64,000 bases of DNA, taken from assembly GCA_026210745.1 (NCBI GenBank), contig CP110631.1, positions 4,836,001 through 4,900,000 of the forward strand, written 5' to 3'. The stretch's first letter is position 1; each line of letters opens with the position of its first letter. The notes under the pieces were generated by a model, which worked only from the letters and a program-made list of their open reading frames with translations, did not search any database and was not told the origin of the DNA. Positions 24,753-35,648 of this stretch are shown in pieces. The translations under genes were made by a program, and so were the position numbers. This stretch comes from Exobasidium rhododendri. Taxonomy: Eukaryota; Basidiomycota; Exobasidiomycetes; Exobasidiales; Exobasidiaceae.

Positions 24753-26589
24753 TCGGGCATCCTCTTATCCCTTACGACTTGAAGTAGACGATAAGATAAA
24801 AAGTTGGGAAAATGAGAAGAGCGAGACTAAAGCAGACTGAAAAGGAAGAGGAAGCTGGATAATGTATGTAAGATTGAGGGGAAAGGAAAGGAGAAAGAGA
24901 GGCAGGGAAGAACGAGTATTTGCAATATTAGTTCTACTCCCTTTATCAGAAGAATGTTTGTTTGAGACCATGTAGTAGGGCTGGGAGCCCAAGCGCCACC
25001 CACTTCAAGCCGTCTTCGGCAATACAACCACCACTTTCTGCATTTCCCTCTAACAGCGGCGTCGCTTGAGAGCTACAAATTATCGCGAGAATCGCTTGTG
25101 CCGGCCTTTTGCCTTGCACGCAACACCTCTACCGAGCATCTGCTTCTGCGCCTTTAGGAGATGGATGGGCGCTTCCTCTCAGTGAGCATCGAGTATTACG
25201 AAAAGGGTCTATATATCCATGTGCTTGCATGCCACTAAGGCTCCTTTTCGCCACGTAATTACTACTTTTGAGGGATGAAGCTAATCTGCTCTCACGTTAG
25301 CGTTGCCGATCCGATTCGCTTTGCACCGGCGACGAGCTCATACTGTATTTATATGAAACTGTAACCCCACAATTTTCCGTTTCCTCATCCCCACTTTCGT
25401 CCGTCCTCAAAAGCACCACCCTTTTCCTCTAGCTCGGATCTGCTCCATCTCTTCCCTCCTCTTCTGACAACCTATTTAGGTTTTCAGTCAAGATTACCGA
25501 CTTCAGAGTCAAGTTTGTGGCTGGCACGGCTGCAGAAATCGTGGAAATAAAGGAAGGTGTAAGAGTTTTTAACCCGAAAACGTATTCGAATCATTGCGAA
25601 GTCATTTTACATTGTCGCAACGCTTGTTCAACTCTTGTCGTTCTCAATCATGCGATTCTTTGCGCCGATTTTGACAATAAAAGGTCTATTGTAGTCTCTC
25701 TATCTAGTGACGGACGGCTGCCAAAACCATAGAATCACCAACATATCAAGGCAATAGTTGTGACAAGGTCGATTTGATCATATTGGGTATAGGTAGCAAT
25801 ATAGTCAACTCCCCGATAAGTTCCTTCACTGTTGGAAATATATATCGATCAACTCTTTCGTTTCCAGGCCTCAGACCGAAGCTCAGTATAGTTTCTAGAC
25901 AGGCAAGATTCCACTACTATAGCTTCAGGTTACGACGTTGCCGAATACTACACAACAGTTGATGTTGGAAGGGCTGTCACAGCGTCATCAAGCGAAATCT
26001 TAAACAAAGGAGGTCTTGTTGTATCCGTGAATAGTGACTCTGACGGTGATGTCATTTACAGGGCAAATAGCAATACGCCGTCCGATGAACGTCTAGTCTG
26101 GTCATAGTGTGGGTACGTGTCCCTGGTGGACGCTGCAAAACTTTGACGTTGATGGCGCTGAGCGGTCAAAGAGATAACAATGCATTTTCTGCTTCGTAGA
26201 AAGTGTGTTAATGTGCCATAGGAGGTATCTACAGTGCTGTGGTGCTCTCAATATCTCATCTCGTATCTAGGATCGACGGGGAAGATTTCCTAGCCCTAGA
26301 TTTGCTTGGACGCACATTTGCAAGGGGATGCTCGGCAGTGGCCGTCAGAGCGAGACCACAATGAATCCTTTGGCAATTTTGGCCCAGCACGATCGAGATA
26401 TAGTCTATCGGTCGCTATGATTCATCGAAACGACTGCATTGGGGGGTTTGAAAGCCAAGGTCCAAGAGGGAGGAAAGAAGAAAGAATGAACACTGAATGC
26501 GAGGCGGATACAGAGACAATTAGCAGAAGACGAGTAGAGGACCTGAAGAGCTGAGAGAGAAGGGAAGTTTTCAACCAAATCCCATTACC
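24753..26589. other. Gene-poor region with only fragmentary open frames
   Basis: No gene with a convincing start, splice set and stop was found. The best fragment is a plus-strand frame at 25925-26107 listed separately. Downstream of the protease stop the sequence is purine-rich. Together with the decayed gene to its right this looks like relaxed, accessory sequence. Confidence 0.45.
25925..26107 (+). other. Unidentified open frame, possible last exon of a small gene
   Basis: After a good acceptor (CTACTATAG at 25914-25922) a frame of 60 codons runs to TAG at 26105-26107. The peptide (starting SGYDVAEYYTTVDVGRAV, ending DERLVWS) has balanced, protein-like composition, unlike the surrounding frames. 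An ATG with a hydrophobic start (MRFFAPIL) at about 25649 could be a first exon, but I cannot connect the two with confidence. I do not recognise the family; it may be a small secreted protein or a relic. Confidence 0.25.
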
Positions 26590-28400
26590 GCCGTTGGGAT
26601 AAAAGCCTGTCTTGTTGTATTTGTTGAGAAACCAGGCATCTTCTGATGTGATGGTTTGATACTCATTGTAAGCCGTTTGATTGTTTTGATCGGTTTGGAA
26701 GACTTCTTGAGGAAGAGAGACATTGTTGCACTCTCTTGAAGCTAAAACGTAATCAGAGGAAGCAATGTTGGTGCCAAATTCAGAGGCTGGGAGAAAAAGA
26801 GGCGCGGTTTAGCACCCATTAGCATCAATAAGCTATCTAAAATGATATACAAGTCAGTTGATCTTGATTCTCACCATTGTTCAATTACCAATATTCAAAG
26901 GCAAGTTCATATAATACAGTTGAGAGTCGAAGAAAGTCGAGGCACATGGCAGCATCTTGCTGAACTTTGGTCCCTCCGGTTATAAGGCCCTGAATCCTTC
27001 AACATAGGTGGAGTTGCAGATACCAGCCGGTTCGCAGATTGTGACAAGATAAGCATCCAGACTGGCAAAGTGACCTGCTTGCATGGACAAAGCTGCCGAT
27101 GCTTTGAGCAGCTAAAGCATCCAGTGTGGTACTTGGCATTGAAGTTGATTAACAAGGTGTACCGGTAGCAAATCCGCCCGTGGAAGTAGCTTGTCTCTTT
27201 GCGGCCAGTGCCGCGCTTTGGGTTGCTGGAGCAAACGGGATGAGAGCGGGAATGTTAAGGGCAAGCGGAGTGGCGGTCAAGATAAGATCTAGACTCTGTA
27301 GACTCAGGCAATTGGTGTAAAGCGCAATATAGGTCGTTTGCAGCTTATTTGCCGCCAACACTCGCGTGTTGATTGGAAGATTTGTATTGGTGATCATGGC
27401 CATCTGAGCACTCCGGGTTGCTTGCAGGTTCGGATTGTCGCGGAGAGTCTCAAATACTAGCTTCTTGGCAGTATTGATGTCCTCATCTGCATGGACGATA
27501 TTGTTGAATACATGAATGGCGTCGACTATCAATTGGGCAGGATCTGTGCAGCCATTATAATACTGGACTTCTCCTTTGACACAAGGCTTAAAGAATAGTT
27601 GATAGAGGTCCTCACATCGTTCCGCCAATGTGCTACTAAATGCAGGATTTGCAGCGGTGATGGAGATGAGACTGTTCAGGAAGCCGTCTACGATTTGAAT
27701 TTCAAAAGGTGCTCCAACACGTATGTGGGTTGGGGATTGTCGGCAGCAGAGGTGCTAGAAGTCAGCGATGCTAGTGCAGTTGCCGTGGCATCCCGCCCAA
27801 GGGATAAAAGCTGATAATAAGGAGCAGCGTTAGAGGCGATTGTCACGGCAGCGGGCGAGGCAAACGCTATATTATATTGATCGGATCAGATTGCAGCATA
27901 GATGCCTGATAAGACGGTAAGTGCATCTTACAGCCTTTTATTGATAAAAGGGAAATGGACTTACTTCGAAGACTTCCTGCTACAGTGGCGTCCGGCTGAA
28001 TCATTCGCGGCGCGACCGTAGCGCGCGCTTGGACATCTCTCGCATGATACCTGCGTCGACGCTCAGATACTCCCGCACCATCTGCACCCACCGAATCTTC
28101 ATCCGACGTGGCAATAGAGTCACCCTGGAGATAATGTTAGATACGGCCTTGACTTCTTCACAAAGCAACCATTTTGGTCCTACAGGATCATCATGGCAAG
28201 TCGTGCCGGAGCAAAATGAGGAGTCGGCAGTCGCAGTAGCACAGGCAGTTGCTATGCTCAAGGACGAGGAGGAAGTGCTTGAAGAGTTGGTGGTAGTCGA
28301 GGTAACTTTGCTGGTGCTAGTCAGAGGAGAGGAGCCTGAAGTGGACGATCGAGGGTGAGACTGAATCGTAAAGCAAGACCTTGTCACGAGCCGAATTTGC
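26590..28400 (-). pseudogene. Decayed multi-exon gene for an unidentified, probably secreted protein
   Basis: Several minus-strand segments read like one protein but are broken. In order: a Ser/Thr-rich stretch (28350-28195), a segment beginning GDSIATSDEDSVGADG (28128-27985) after a plausible intron, ASPAAVTIASNAAPYYQLLSLGRD (about 27865-27735), then after a one-base frame change GFLNSLISITAANPAFSSTLAERCEDLYQ onward to 27152. A TAA at 27149-27151 interrupts the frame, which continues as STTLDALAAQSIGSF; a second frame change leads to AGHFASLDAYLVTICEPAG, a second TAA (26980-26982), then SKMLPCASTFFDSQLYY and, beyond an intron-like gap, a segment ending near 26590 (SSDYVLASRECNN, EDAWFLNKYNKTGFYPN). 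Cys-containing, N-glycosylation-rich composition suggests a secreted protein. I cannot name the family. Unseen introns could explain part of the breaks, but not the in-frame stops. Confidence 0.5.
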
Positions 28401-29014
28401 ATCGGTATCGGAGTCATGACGAGCTTTCTACCCCACACCCATGGTTATTCGCCGTCAAAGATCACTATGCTACTCACTTCCCCCTGCATATGAACGTAAG
28501 ACCCCGTATCACCCCCTTTCAAACACCTCTCACACACCACAAGATCAGGTCGCTAGGCGCGGGGTTGCCCTCGGACAGCCATCTGCGTCCGGCGGTAAGT
28601 GGGCAGAACTTGCTTGTACATCTGCTCGCCGTTACGCTGACGTCTACACTCGGCTTTAAGAGACTTTATTTCGCCCTTCGTGGTGTCTGGTACTGTAGTT
28701 GTACTTAAAGTTACCAAAGATATTAATATTTTGGTGAGATGCATAAGACGTATTTTGTATTCCAATGCGAGCTGACTGTGTTTATAAAGCTTATAATTAA
28801 ATTTAGCTCGCACACATTGTGACAATGGCGCGAAATATTACTGCAGCACTTGCCTCTGATGCTGCGCACTCCTCTCTCTCTGAGTCAGAGAGGCCTTCGA
28901 GAGCTCCCATGCTTGTGCTGTACGATCTTGCTTTATGGCAATCACCATCTCAATTGCAGAGCTCAAAGTTTCAAGTGAATGATCGCTGCTTTCCCACCAT
29001 TAGGCGAGGGTGAA
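28401..29014. other. Intergenic region, upstream of the Zn2Cys6 gene
   Basis: AT-rich between about 28690 and 28815. Short frames here have no recognisable content. Probably the promoter of the transcription factor that starts at 29015. Confidence 0.4.
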
Positions 29015-31655
29015 ATGTTAGGAGAAGGTTCTACACAGGCAAGGAGAAGGAACAGGACAGTCTTGAGGTGAGCGTAGAGGTACGTGTACACAAAGGAACC
29101 AACGTGTCCCTGACCATCTTTCCGTACTTTTCAGTTGCTCACTCTGTCACAAGAGAAGGGTAAAATGTGACCGGAAGCTTCCCTGTGAAGCCTGCATTAA
29201 TTTTGGCGGGGCTGATTCGTGTACTTTCGCCAGTACATCCAGTAAAAGGCAAAAGAGAAAAGAGCGAGAGAAGAAGGCAGCGCAGCAAGTGGAGGAGCGG
29301 AGGTATCACCATCAGCAGGTATCGACTTCTTCAGGTGTTGCTTTTGCATCCAACACACCAAAAGACAAAAGCCAGTCGACCGCAAAAGTGTCATCAGAAG
29401 GGGACTTGCACGTAGAGCTAGCACCCTTGTCGGCCCTTCGCGTTCACCCTATTGTACATTCCCAGGCATTCACGTCCTTTGTGAATCAGTTCCAACAGCA
29501 TACGCAAGAACAGATGAATGCAGAGCCCACACAGCAAAGTCATCAAAAGTCATACTCTCATGAGATCCTCTGTGGTATGGAGTCGGCTCGCCTCGACTTA
29601 CCAATACCAGAAAGGGCGAAATTACTCGTCGTGTTTTTCATGGAACAGCTAGAACCGATGTATGAATGCGGAGACTACGACGAGATCGAGAGCTGGCTGA
29701 TAAAGTTCTTGGAGAGGATCGCTTCCCCTACAGAGAAGAAATTTGTCCAGGGAGATTTGACTCGATTGTGTCTCGTCATGACTATGATGGCCGCCTCTAT
29801 CCAAACGGCCAGTGAGAGTCTGATCAAATTATACTTCCTCGAATCAAGCCCTCGTGGATTCTCCTGTTCGACACTGAATCGGAACATTGTCAAGGGGAGC
29901 TATGAAAGCCACGTACGATTCTTGCTAGAATGCGCCATCACGCACGATGAGCCCAGCGCTGATTTAGCCCGCTGTATCTTCATCTACCTGCTCTTCCTCA
30001 AAAACGAAGGGAGACACGGAGAAACGTGTAATCAGCCACTGTCAAGATTGCTTTCGGCCACGGTGAGGCAGGCCAGTCTACACCTCGATCCTACCGACTC
30101 GAAATACACCGAGAACGAACGTGAAGCCCGAAGGAGATTGTTCTGGGCGTACTACAGCTCTGACCGAATGAGATCAGCTCATCTAGGCTTTGAAAAGGGG
30201 ATTCTGGACGAAGAGATCACTACCAAGGTGCCGCTCGAGAATTCAAGGTCACCGTTGCTTGGAAAACGCAACCACTTACATATCATTTACCGCATCCATC
30301 TGTCTCGAATTGCCGGTAGGCTGGGTGTTATGCTGTCTAGTGGCGTATTCAGTGCCCAGGGAATCCAGTCGATTGAAGACATGCTGCAAGAGTTGTTGAA
30401 GTCTCTGCCACCTGTGTTGAGCCCAAAGTTCCCTCCAATAAATGCCCACTTTGGACAGTATCGATGCTTCGATCTGCAACGACACATCTTCCACGTCATG
30501 TTCGACTCGGTGCGTGGCGCCCTTCATCGAGTGAGCTTCTTTCCGAGTGAGTTGATACCCATGGCAAGAGTGACGAAAAGTAGAGGTATATGTGTGGAGT
30601 CTGCGCTCAAGATGATCCAGGTCCAAGAGAGTTTACGAATGAAGACACTCAACGAGCATCACCTTCGATGCTTCTACATACCTTTCTTTCTACTTGAATC
30701 TGCCATCACGCTTGTCTTGACGTCTCTCATGGAACTGGGCGGTATTCCGTCAGGGAAAGAGGTGCCTTTCTGTATCAGCAACTATATCAAGACGGCAAAT
30801 CGCGGTTGTGATATTCTGAAGTCCCTACCGCACGACTTCACTCCTGCGACACAAGGGATCCGATTACTTTCTAGAATTCTGGCAAAAGCAAATCAAATCA
30901 TCGAATTGCACACTCATCATACCTTGACGCAAATGGATAGCAACACAGTGATTAGGGAAGTCCTTCTTCACAATTGCGAAGAAGAAGAAGAGGAAAAGGA
31001 AGAAGGGAAACGAGGGCGAGAAGGAGGAGGAGGAGCCAGAATAGGAGGCGGCGGAGGAGCAGGAGGAGGCGGCGGAAGCGCGAAATTGGCCTTTGTCGAT
31101 CCCGCTACTACTATCACTACCATCTCTTCTCCTATCAATGCCGTCTCGAACAAACGGAAAAGCAGTGGAAGTGACACAGTCATCACCTCCAAGTCTTCCG
31201 TTCGTACCGCACACTCCACCTCCGATCAAGGTGACGCAGCTCACTCGTCTTCTCTGACAACACCATCCGATCTTGCGTCAGCACCGTCCTACAACAAAGT
31301 GATGGATAGGTTTTTCTTTGCTCCCCTCACACCTAGTCTGTTTAATCCCTCAAGTGAAACTGATCCAGAAGCGGCCGTGATTGGTGAACCGACGTATGCC
31401 GACTTTGGATTTGACTTTTTCAACGAAATGGCAGCCGCCATACCCAATCCTTTTCTTACGTACGAAAATACTCTTTCGCACCCGAGCCAGCAAACAGAAC
31501 AAAGACAAACACAGGATCGATATACGCCCTATCAAAGTATGCAAGATCAAGCACCACCACCACCACAACAAGAGCAACAAGAAACGCAGAACACAAATAC
31601 CGATCTAGATGAACAAATGGATCATTGGCTCGCTTCACTGCAGAATTTTGCCTAG
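29015..31655 (+). CDS. Zn2Cys6 fungal transcription factor
   Basis: A 53-bp first exon (29015-29067) and a long second exon (29135-31655) joined over a 67-bp intron (GTGAGC...TCAG) give 857 residues. The splice falls inside RRNRTVLS-CSLCHKRRVKCDRK and restores a perfect zinc cluster: Cys19, 22, 29, 35, 38 and 47 with the basic RRVKCDRK between. A basic coiled linker (SKRQKRKEREKKAAQQ) follows, then the fungal-specific regulatory domain (about residues 150-560; ALARCIF, REARRRLFWAYYSSDRM is the typical signature). About residues 632-667 are a Glu/Lys run passing into Gly-rich sequence, and the C-terminus is Pro/Gln-rich, a likely activation region. DNA-binding regulator in the nucleus; target genes cannot be read from the sequence. 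The nearby decayed gene and the coiled-coil gene are not obvious targets. Confidence 0.88.
30972..31085 (+). repeat. GAA/GGA purine-rich coding low-complexity tract
   Basis: Within the transcription factor exon, imperfect GAA then GGA/GGC triplets encode Glu/Lys-rich then Gly-rich sequence. Simple-repeat expansion inside a coding exon; the frame stays open. Confidence 0.7.
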
Positions 31656-31917
31656 AATCAAGGTTTCCGCAATAGCCTTTTCGCATCGGCTTTCGACAGC
31701 AACACGAATTTGTATAATACTTCACCACTCTCCCTCCCAGCAGTTTATCGTCCGTCAAGTAATCTACTTCCTCTGCTTTCTGTGTATTTACTATTATGAT
31801 GTGGCCGGAGGTTTTACTTTCGATTCCCGTTCGACCTCGTTCGTTTATCCTTAATGATTCAATGATGATCTATGAAGTACAGACGTACAATACATCGTGA
31901 CTGCGCTACATCAACAG

Positions 31918-34900
31918 TCACGCCGCTTTCACTTCGTCCAAGAGCTTGTTGCGCCTGGTGGCGCCGTCCAATTCCTTCTCCAACCTCCTTGTCTGTTCGA
32001 CCAGTTCAGAAACTCTCTCCTTTGCACCCTGTCTTTCCCTCTTCACCCTTTCCTCCGCCGCTCTGACTCTGCTTTCCAGTTCTTTGATCCTTGCCGCCCA
32101 TTTCCCTTCTCCTTCACCGTACTTCGTTTTCGCTTCAAGTAATCTTTCTTCTGCTTGTGTTGCTTGGTTTTGAGCAGCAAGTAATCTTCGTTCGGCATTG
32201 TTTGCCTTGGCAGTCATGGAACTGATCTTACCGACATCGCCAGGAGAAGCCGCTACATGAGATCGACTTTTCAGAGACGTCAATTGTTGCTGCAGCTCGA
32301 CGTTACTCGATTTCGCCGCTTCCACTTCCGTCTGCTTGGAAACAAGTCGAGACCTCCATTGACCTTGCTTGTCAATTGCATTCTTGATTGCTACTTCGAA
32401 TCGATCAATCTGTCGGAATCGCGTATCTTGCAACCTCTTGAATCCGGTCAACTTTTCGGCAAATTTGTCTTCGATCACTTTGGCTCGATGCTCAAATTGA
32501 GTCTGAATGTCAGAGACTCGCCGCAACCGAGTAATTAAGCTATCGTGAAAGACGGCAAAGTTCGTGAAAGGTTTCAAGTCGCCTCCTTCCCCCGTCTTGC
32601 TCGACGTCTTGACCTTATCGTTGCCTAGGATTTTGCCCATGTATTGGTAGATGGTGAGCAAGAGAGTGTTCCTCTCGGTCAGCTGATTCTTGACAACTTG
32701 TTCTGCTTGCATCATCGTCTTTTCTCCCTTGTTGAGCTCGTGTTCCAGCCCTTCCACCTTGTTACGAGCTTCTTGTAGTTCTCGCTGTGCCTCACTGACC
32801 ATCTTCTCATGGGTACTCAACCTTTCCTGCATCACTTTCACATTTTGACTTTCACCGGCGAGCTTAGTTGACAAGCTTCGATTTTCACTGTGCAGCTTGT
32901 CCAAGCGTCCGTCCTTTTCTTTCACCATCTCTTCCTTCCTGTCCACATCGTTTCTCGCTCGGTCCAGGTCACTCTCGCATCGACTGAGATCACGCTTGAG
33001 TCGTTCAATCTCTAGCTCCATAGAGTGTAGGTCATGTGAATGGCTTTGCCCCAGTCTAGCACTTTCGTTCTCTTTGTTCCGTAGCACGGTTTGCAGCTTC
33101 TCGACATCGCTTTTGCTATTCATCAGATTCTCTTCCATGGATGTCAATTGCCTTTCCAGCTCCTCCATGGCCTCTTCTCGCTCCTCCACTGTGCGATTAT
33201 GCTTGACTTGTTGCTCTTGTAGCCGTTGCTCTAGCTCATCTTCCAATGACTCTCTCCTTCTTTCCTCGTCCTTGAGATCGGCCACGGCCTCGTCCAGCTT
33301 TTCATAGACTTTCTCAAGCTCCAACTTGAGGTCTCGCTTCTCTTGTTGCAGAGAGTCCACGTCGCGGCCTAGGATGTTGGAATCCTCTGCTGCGTTTGTA
33401 TACTCCTTCTCGATAGCTTGCAGTTGACCTTCGATTTCTCCCTTGATCTGTTCCGTCTGTAGCAATCGATCTTTGTACGCTCTTTCTTTCCTTTCACTCC
33501 TCTCTCGCACTTCTTCCAGTTGCGTCGTCAATTCTCGAATCTCCACATCAAGTGCGTTTGTCTCTTGTTTGATGGCTTCGTTTTCTTCTTCGGTGGAAAA
33601 GAGTACCTGGGAGATCTTCTGAAGTTCTTTGTTGGTTTCCGTGAGGTCGTCTTCTTTCATCTTGACGACTTCACCGAGCTTCTTTACTTCCTCTTCTGCC
33701 TCCTGGGCTTCCTGTTTGGCACGTTGACAAAGCAAATCTAACTCATCCAACTCCTCGTTCAGCGCAGCAATCTCCTCTACTTTATCTTCTAAAGCGTGAC
33801 TTGCCCGTTCCAATTCCAACTCCATCTCTTCAAACTTGACATCGTCATCGTCTCGTTGCGTTTCGAGATTCTCAATATACTCGATCTTGTTCTGTAGCTC
33901 CAATTTCACTTCTGCTACTTCGTCGCGCAGCTGATCAATCTGAACACCCAATCGATCTGCTACAGCATCCTCCGCTTCTCGAACTCGTAGTCCTTCATCC
34001 TCTCGACCCGTCGTCAGGTGCTCCAATCGCCTATTTGCCACCTCTAATTCCCTACCGAAGGAGTCTTCAGCAGATTGACTTTCGGCTAATAGAGTGCGTA
34101 ATCTTTCAATCTCAGATTCCTGACTCGATCGAACTTGCTGCAAGTCTTCCAGCTTCTCCATCAGAGCCTCGTTTTCTGCTTCTCTGCTTTTCAGAAGCTG
34201 ATCCAACTCCAAAAGCTCGTCTTCGAGTTGTTTCACTTCGCTGCTATCAGCAGCTGAGTGACTTGCCTCGATAGCCTCCTCTAGTCGTGCCTGTATCGTG
34301 TCCCTTTCCTGTTCCAGGGCGTAAATGGCGTCATTATGATCCTCCTTCTCGTCCTCAAGTTGTTGCTTCAATTGAACATTCCTATCTTCCTCACTTTTCT
34401 GCATGAAGACCAGCTCTTCCTCCGCTTTCATTCGAGCCTCCTTCTCTTCTTCTTCTCGTTCTTCTGTCAAGCGTAATTGCTCTTCAAGCTCCCTTCGCTT
34501 GCGCTGCTCCTCTTTTGGATCTAAGTGGCCCCACCGCTTCAGAATGCGTTTGCTTTCCTTTATGGAGCTATCTTGTTCCTTGAGTAAGCGCATCAGATCG
34601 ACATTTGACTTGCGATTACGAGCTAGTTCTTTCGAGATGGTGACGACTTGTAATCGAGCTTCATCCGGTTTCATCTGCTGTCTCCACAGATCACACTCGA
34701 TTCGTAGATCATTGTTCTCGGCCTCTAACTTCTTAATTCTCGCTTCTGAATCCTTGAGAGAAACGCCTGCTGCTGTTCTTCTTCCAATGACTTGTCGGGC
34801 GCCCGCTATACCTGAATCATCGTTCATTGTAGAGTCGCCGCCAGCAGTAGTATCTTGCCCAATGGCAACGTTCCTTCGGATCTTCTGCAGCTCCACCTCG

Positions 34901-35295
34901 CTGTCATCAAAGCTATCATACACGTCTTCAGTGCCATTTGCATCCTCTTCGATCGCTTTGACAGCGGTTCTCCTTCGGGCATCATTGTTAGCAGTGGTGC
35001 TCTGTAAATTCGCCGCCTTATCCCTCGCGGTCACACGCCCTTTAGATGTAGGTGTCGGGATGTCGTCCTGCTCGTCTCCTCTTCTCTGATTGATCGGTGT
35101 GTTACTCCTTGATGATCCCTCTCTCACGTTGATTATACGCTGTTGTTTCGGCTGCACTACGACTTCTTCATCGTCGTCCAAGTCCGACAAGCCTCCCAGC
35201 ACGTTTGAGTCCGTGCTAGCTTTTAGTCTCGTAGCATCAAAGGAAGTATCGTCCCCACCATGATAACCTGCCAAGTTGGCAAATCTGTCCGTCAT
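31918..35295 (-). CDS. Long coiled-coil protein, ApsB/Mto1-like spindle-pole/microtubule organiser
   Basis: Single exon of 1125 residues. The first 180 residues are acidic and disordered; from about residue 185 (SLKDSEARIKKLEAENNDL) to the end almost everything is heptad-patterned coiled coil rich in Glu, Leu, Arg and Lys. The segment at the start of the coil resembles the CM1 motif that recruits gamma-tubulin in centrosomin/Mto1/ApsB proteins (L-x-E, LxxEN.DLR). Near residues 875-970 a less regular part (LTERNTLLLTIYQYMGKILG, PFTNFAVFHDSLITRLRRV) resembles the conserved C-terminal block I associate with ApsB-type spindle-pole-body proteins. If correct, it anchors cytoplasmic microtubules at spindle pole bodies or septa. 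Coiled-coil similarity alone is weak evidence, so the name is tentative; the coding sequence itself is secure. It is divergent from SF3A3 over 353 bp. Confidence 0.7.
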   Translation of the reverse strand: MTDRFANLAGYHGGDDTSFDATRLKASTDSNVLGGLSDLDDDEEVVVQPKQQRIINVREGSSRSNTPINQRRGDEQDDIPTPTSKGRVTARDKAANLQSTTANNDARRRTAVKAIEEDANGTEDVYDSFDDSEVELQKIRRNVAIGQDTTAGGDSTMNDDSGIAGARQVIGRRTAAGVSLKDSEARIKKLEAENNDLRIECDLWRQQMKPDEARLQVVTISKELARNRKSNVDLMRLLKEQDSSIKESKRILKRWGHLDPKEEQRKRRELEEQLRLTEEREEEEKEARMKAEEELVFMQKSEEDRNVQLKQQLEDEKEDHNDAIYALEQERDTIQARLEEAIEASHSAADSSEVKQLEDELLELDQLLKSREAENEALMEKLEDLQQVRSSQESEIERLRTLLAESQSAEDSFGRELEVANRRLEHLTTGREDEGLRVREAEDAVADRLGVQIDQLRDEVAEVKLELQNKIEYIENLETQRDDDDVKFEEMELELERASHALEDKVEEIAALNEELDELDLLCQRAKQEAQEAEEEVKKLGEVVKMKEDDLTETNKELQKISQVLFSTEEENEAIKQETNALDVEIRELTTQLEEVRERSERKERAYKDRLLQTEQIKGEIEGQLQAIEKEYTNAAEDSNILGRDVDSLQQEKRDLKLELEKVYEKLDEAVADLKDEERRRESLEDELEQRLQEQQVKHNRTVEEREEAMEELERQLTSMEENLMNSKSDVEKLQTVLRNKENESARLGQSHSHDLHSMELEIERLKRDLSRCESDLDRARNDVDRKEEMVKEKDGRLDKLHSENRSLSTKLAGESQNVKVMQERLSTHEKMVSEAQRELQEARNKVEGLEHELNKGEKTMMQAEQVVKNQLTERNTLLLTIYQYMGKILGNDKVKTSSKTGEGGDLKPFTNFAVFHDSLITRLRRVSDIQTQFEHRAKVIEDKFAEKLTGFKRLQDTRFRQIDRFEVAIKNAIDKQGQWRSRLVSKQTEVEAAKSSNVELQQQLTSLKSRSHVAASPGDVGKISSMTAKANNAERRLLAAQNQATQAEERLLEAKTKYGEGEGKWAARIKELESRVRAAEERVKRERQGAKERVSELVEQTRRLEKELDGATRRNKLLDEVKAA

Positions 35296-35648
35296 GACGA
35301 GTGAACCAATGATGCATTCAGCCTGATTCTTCGCTCATGTGAGAGCCGTCGTCTTGATCCACGAAGGGTGCACACGTATGAGAAGGTGATGGGAAGAAGG
35401 CTCGCTCGGTGAAAGAGGTGAGAGGGTAACGTACGGCATACACCCTCACATAACTTTAATCATTTGCTACGATCTGGGGGTGTTGCTTGGGATGTCAGGA
35501 AGGGGCACAGACGCGCTCGACACGTGTGTGGGATTTTCACCCCCGCCATTGCGTCTCTAACGAGAAGGTCTACCGTGCCCTCGTCCACCTTCCCAACCCT
35601 CCTTCCATTCGCTACGAGTGGGATACTCTTGACATCTCCTAGCTCATC
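35296..35648. promoter_or_regulatory. Divergent promoter of the coiled-coil and SF3A3 genes
   Basis: 353 bp between two divergent ATGs. No TATA box stands out. No gene inside. Confidence 0.45.

Noticed and set aside
25925-26107. Idea that this frame is an extracellular ribonuclease of the N1/T1 type
   Set aside because: Only a faint spacing resemblance in the last 20 residues; the catalytic residues cannot be located, so no name was given.
34403-35089. 228-codon frame antisense to the coiled-coil gene
   Set aside because: It is a Ser/Arg-rich mirror of Glu/Lys/Leu codons in the coiled-coil gene and has no domain of its own.
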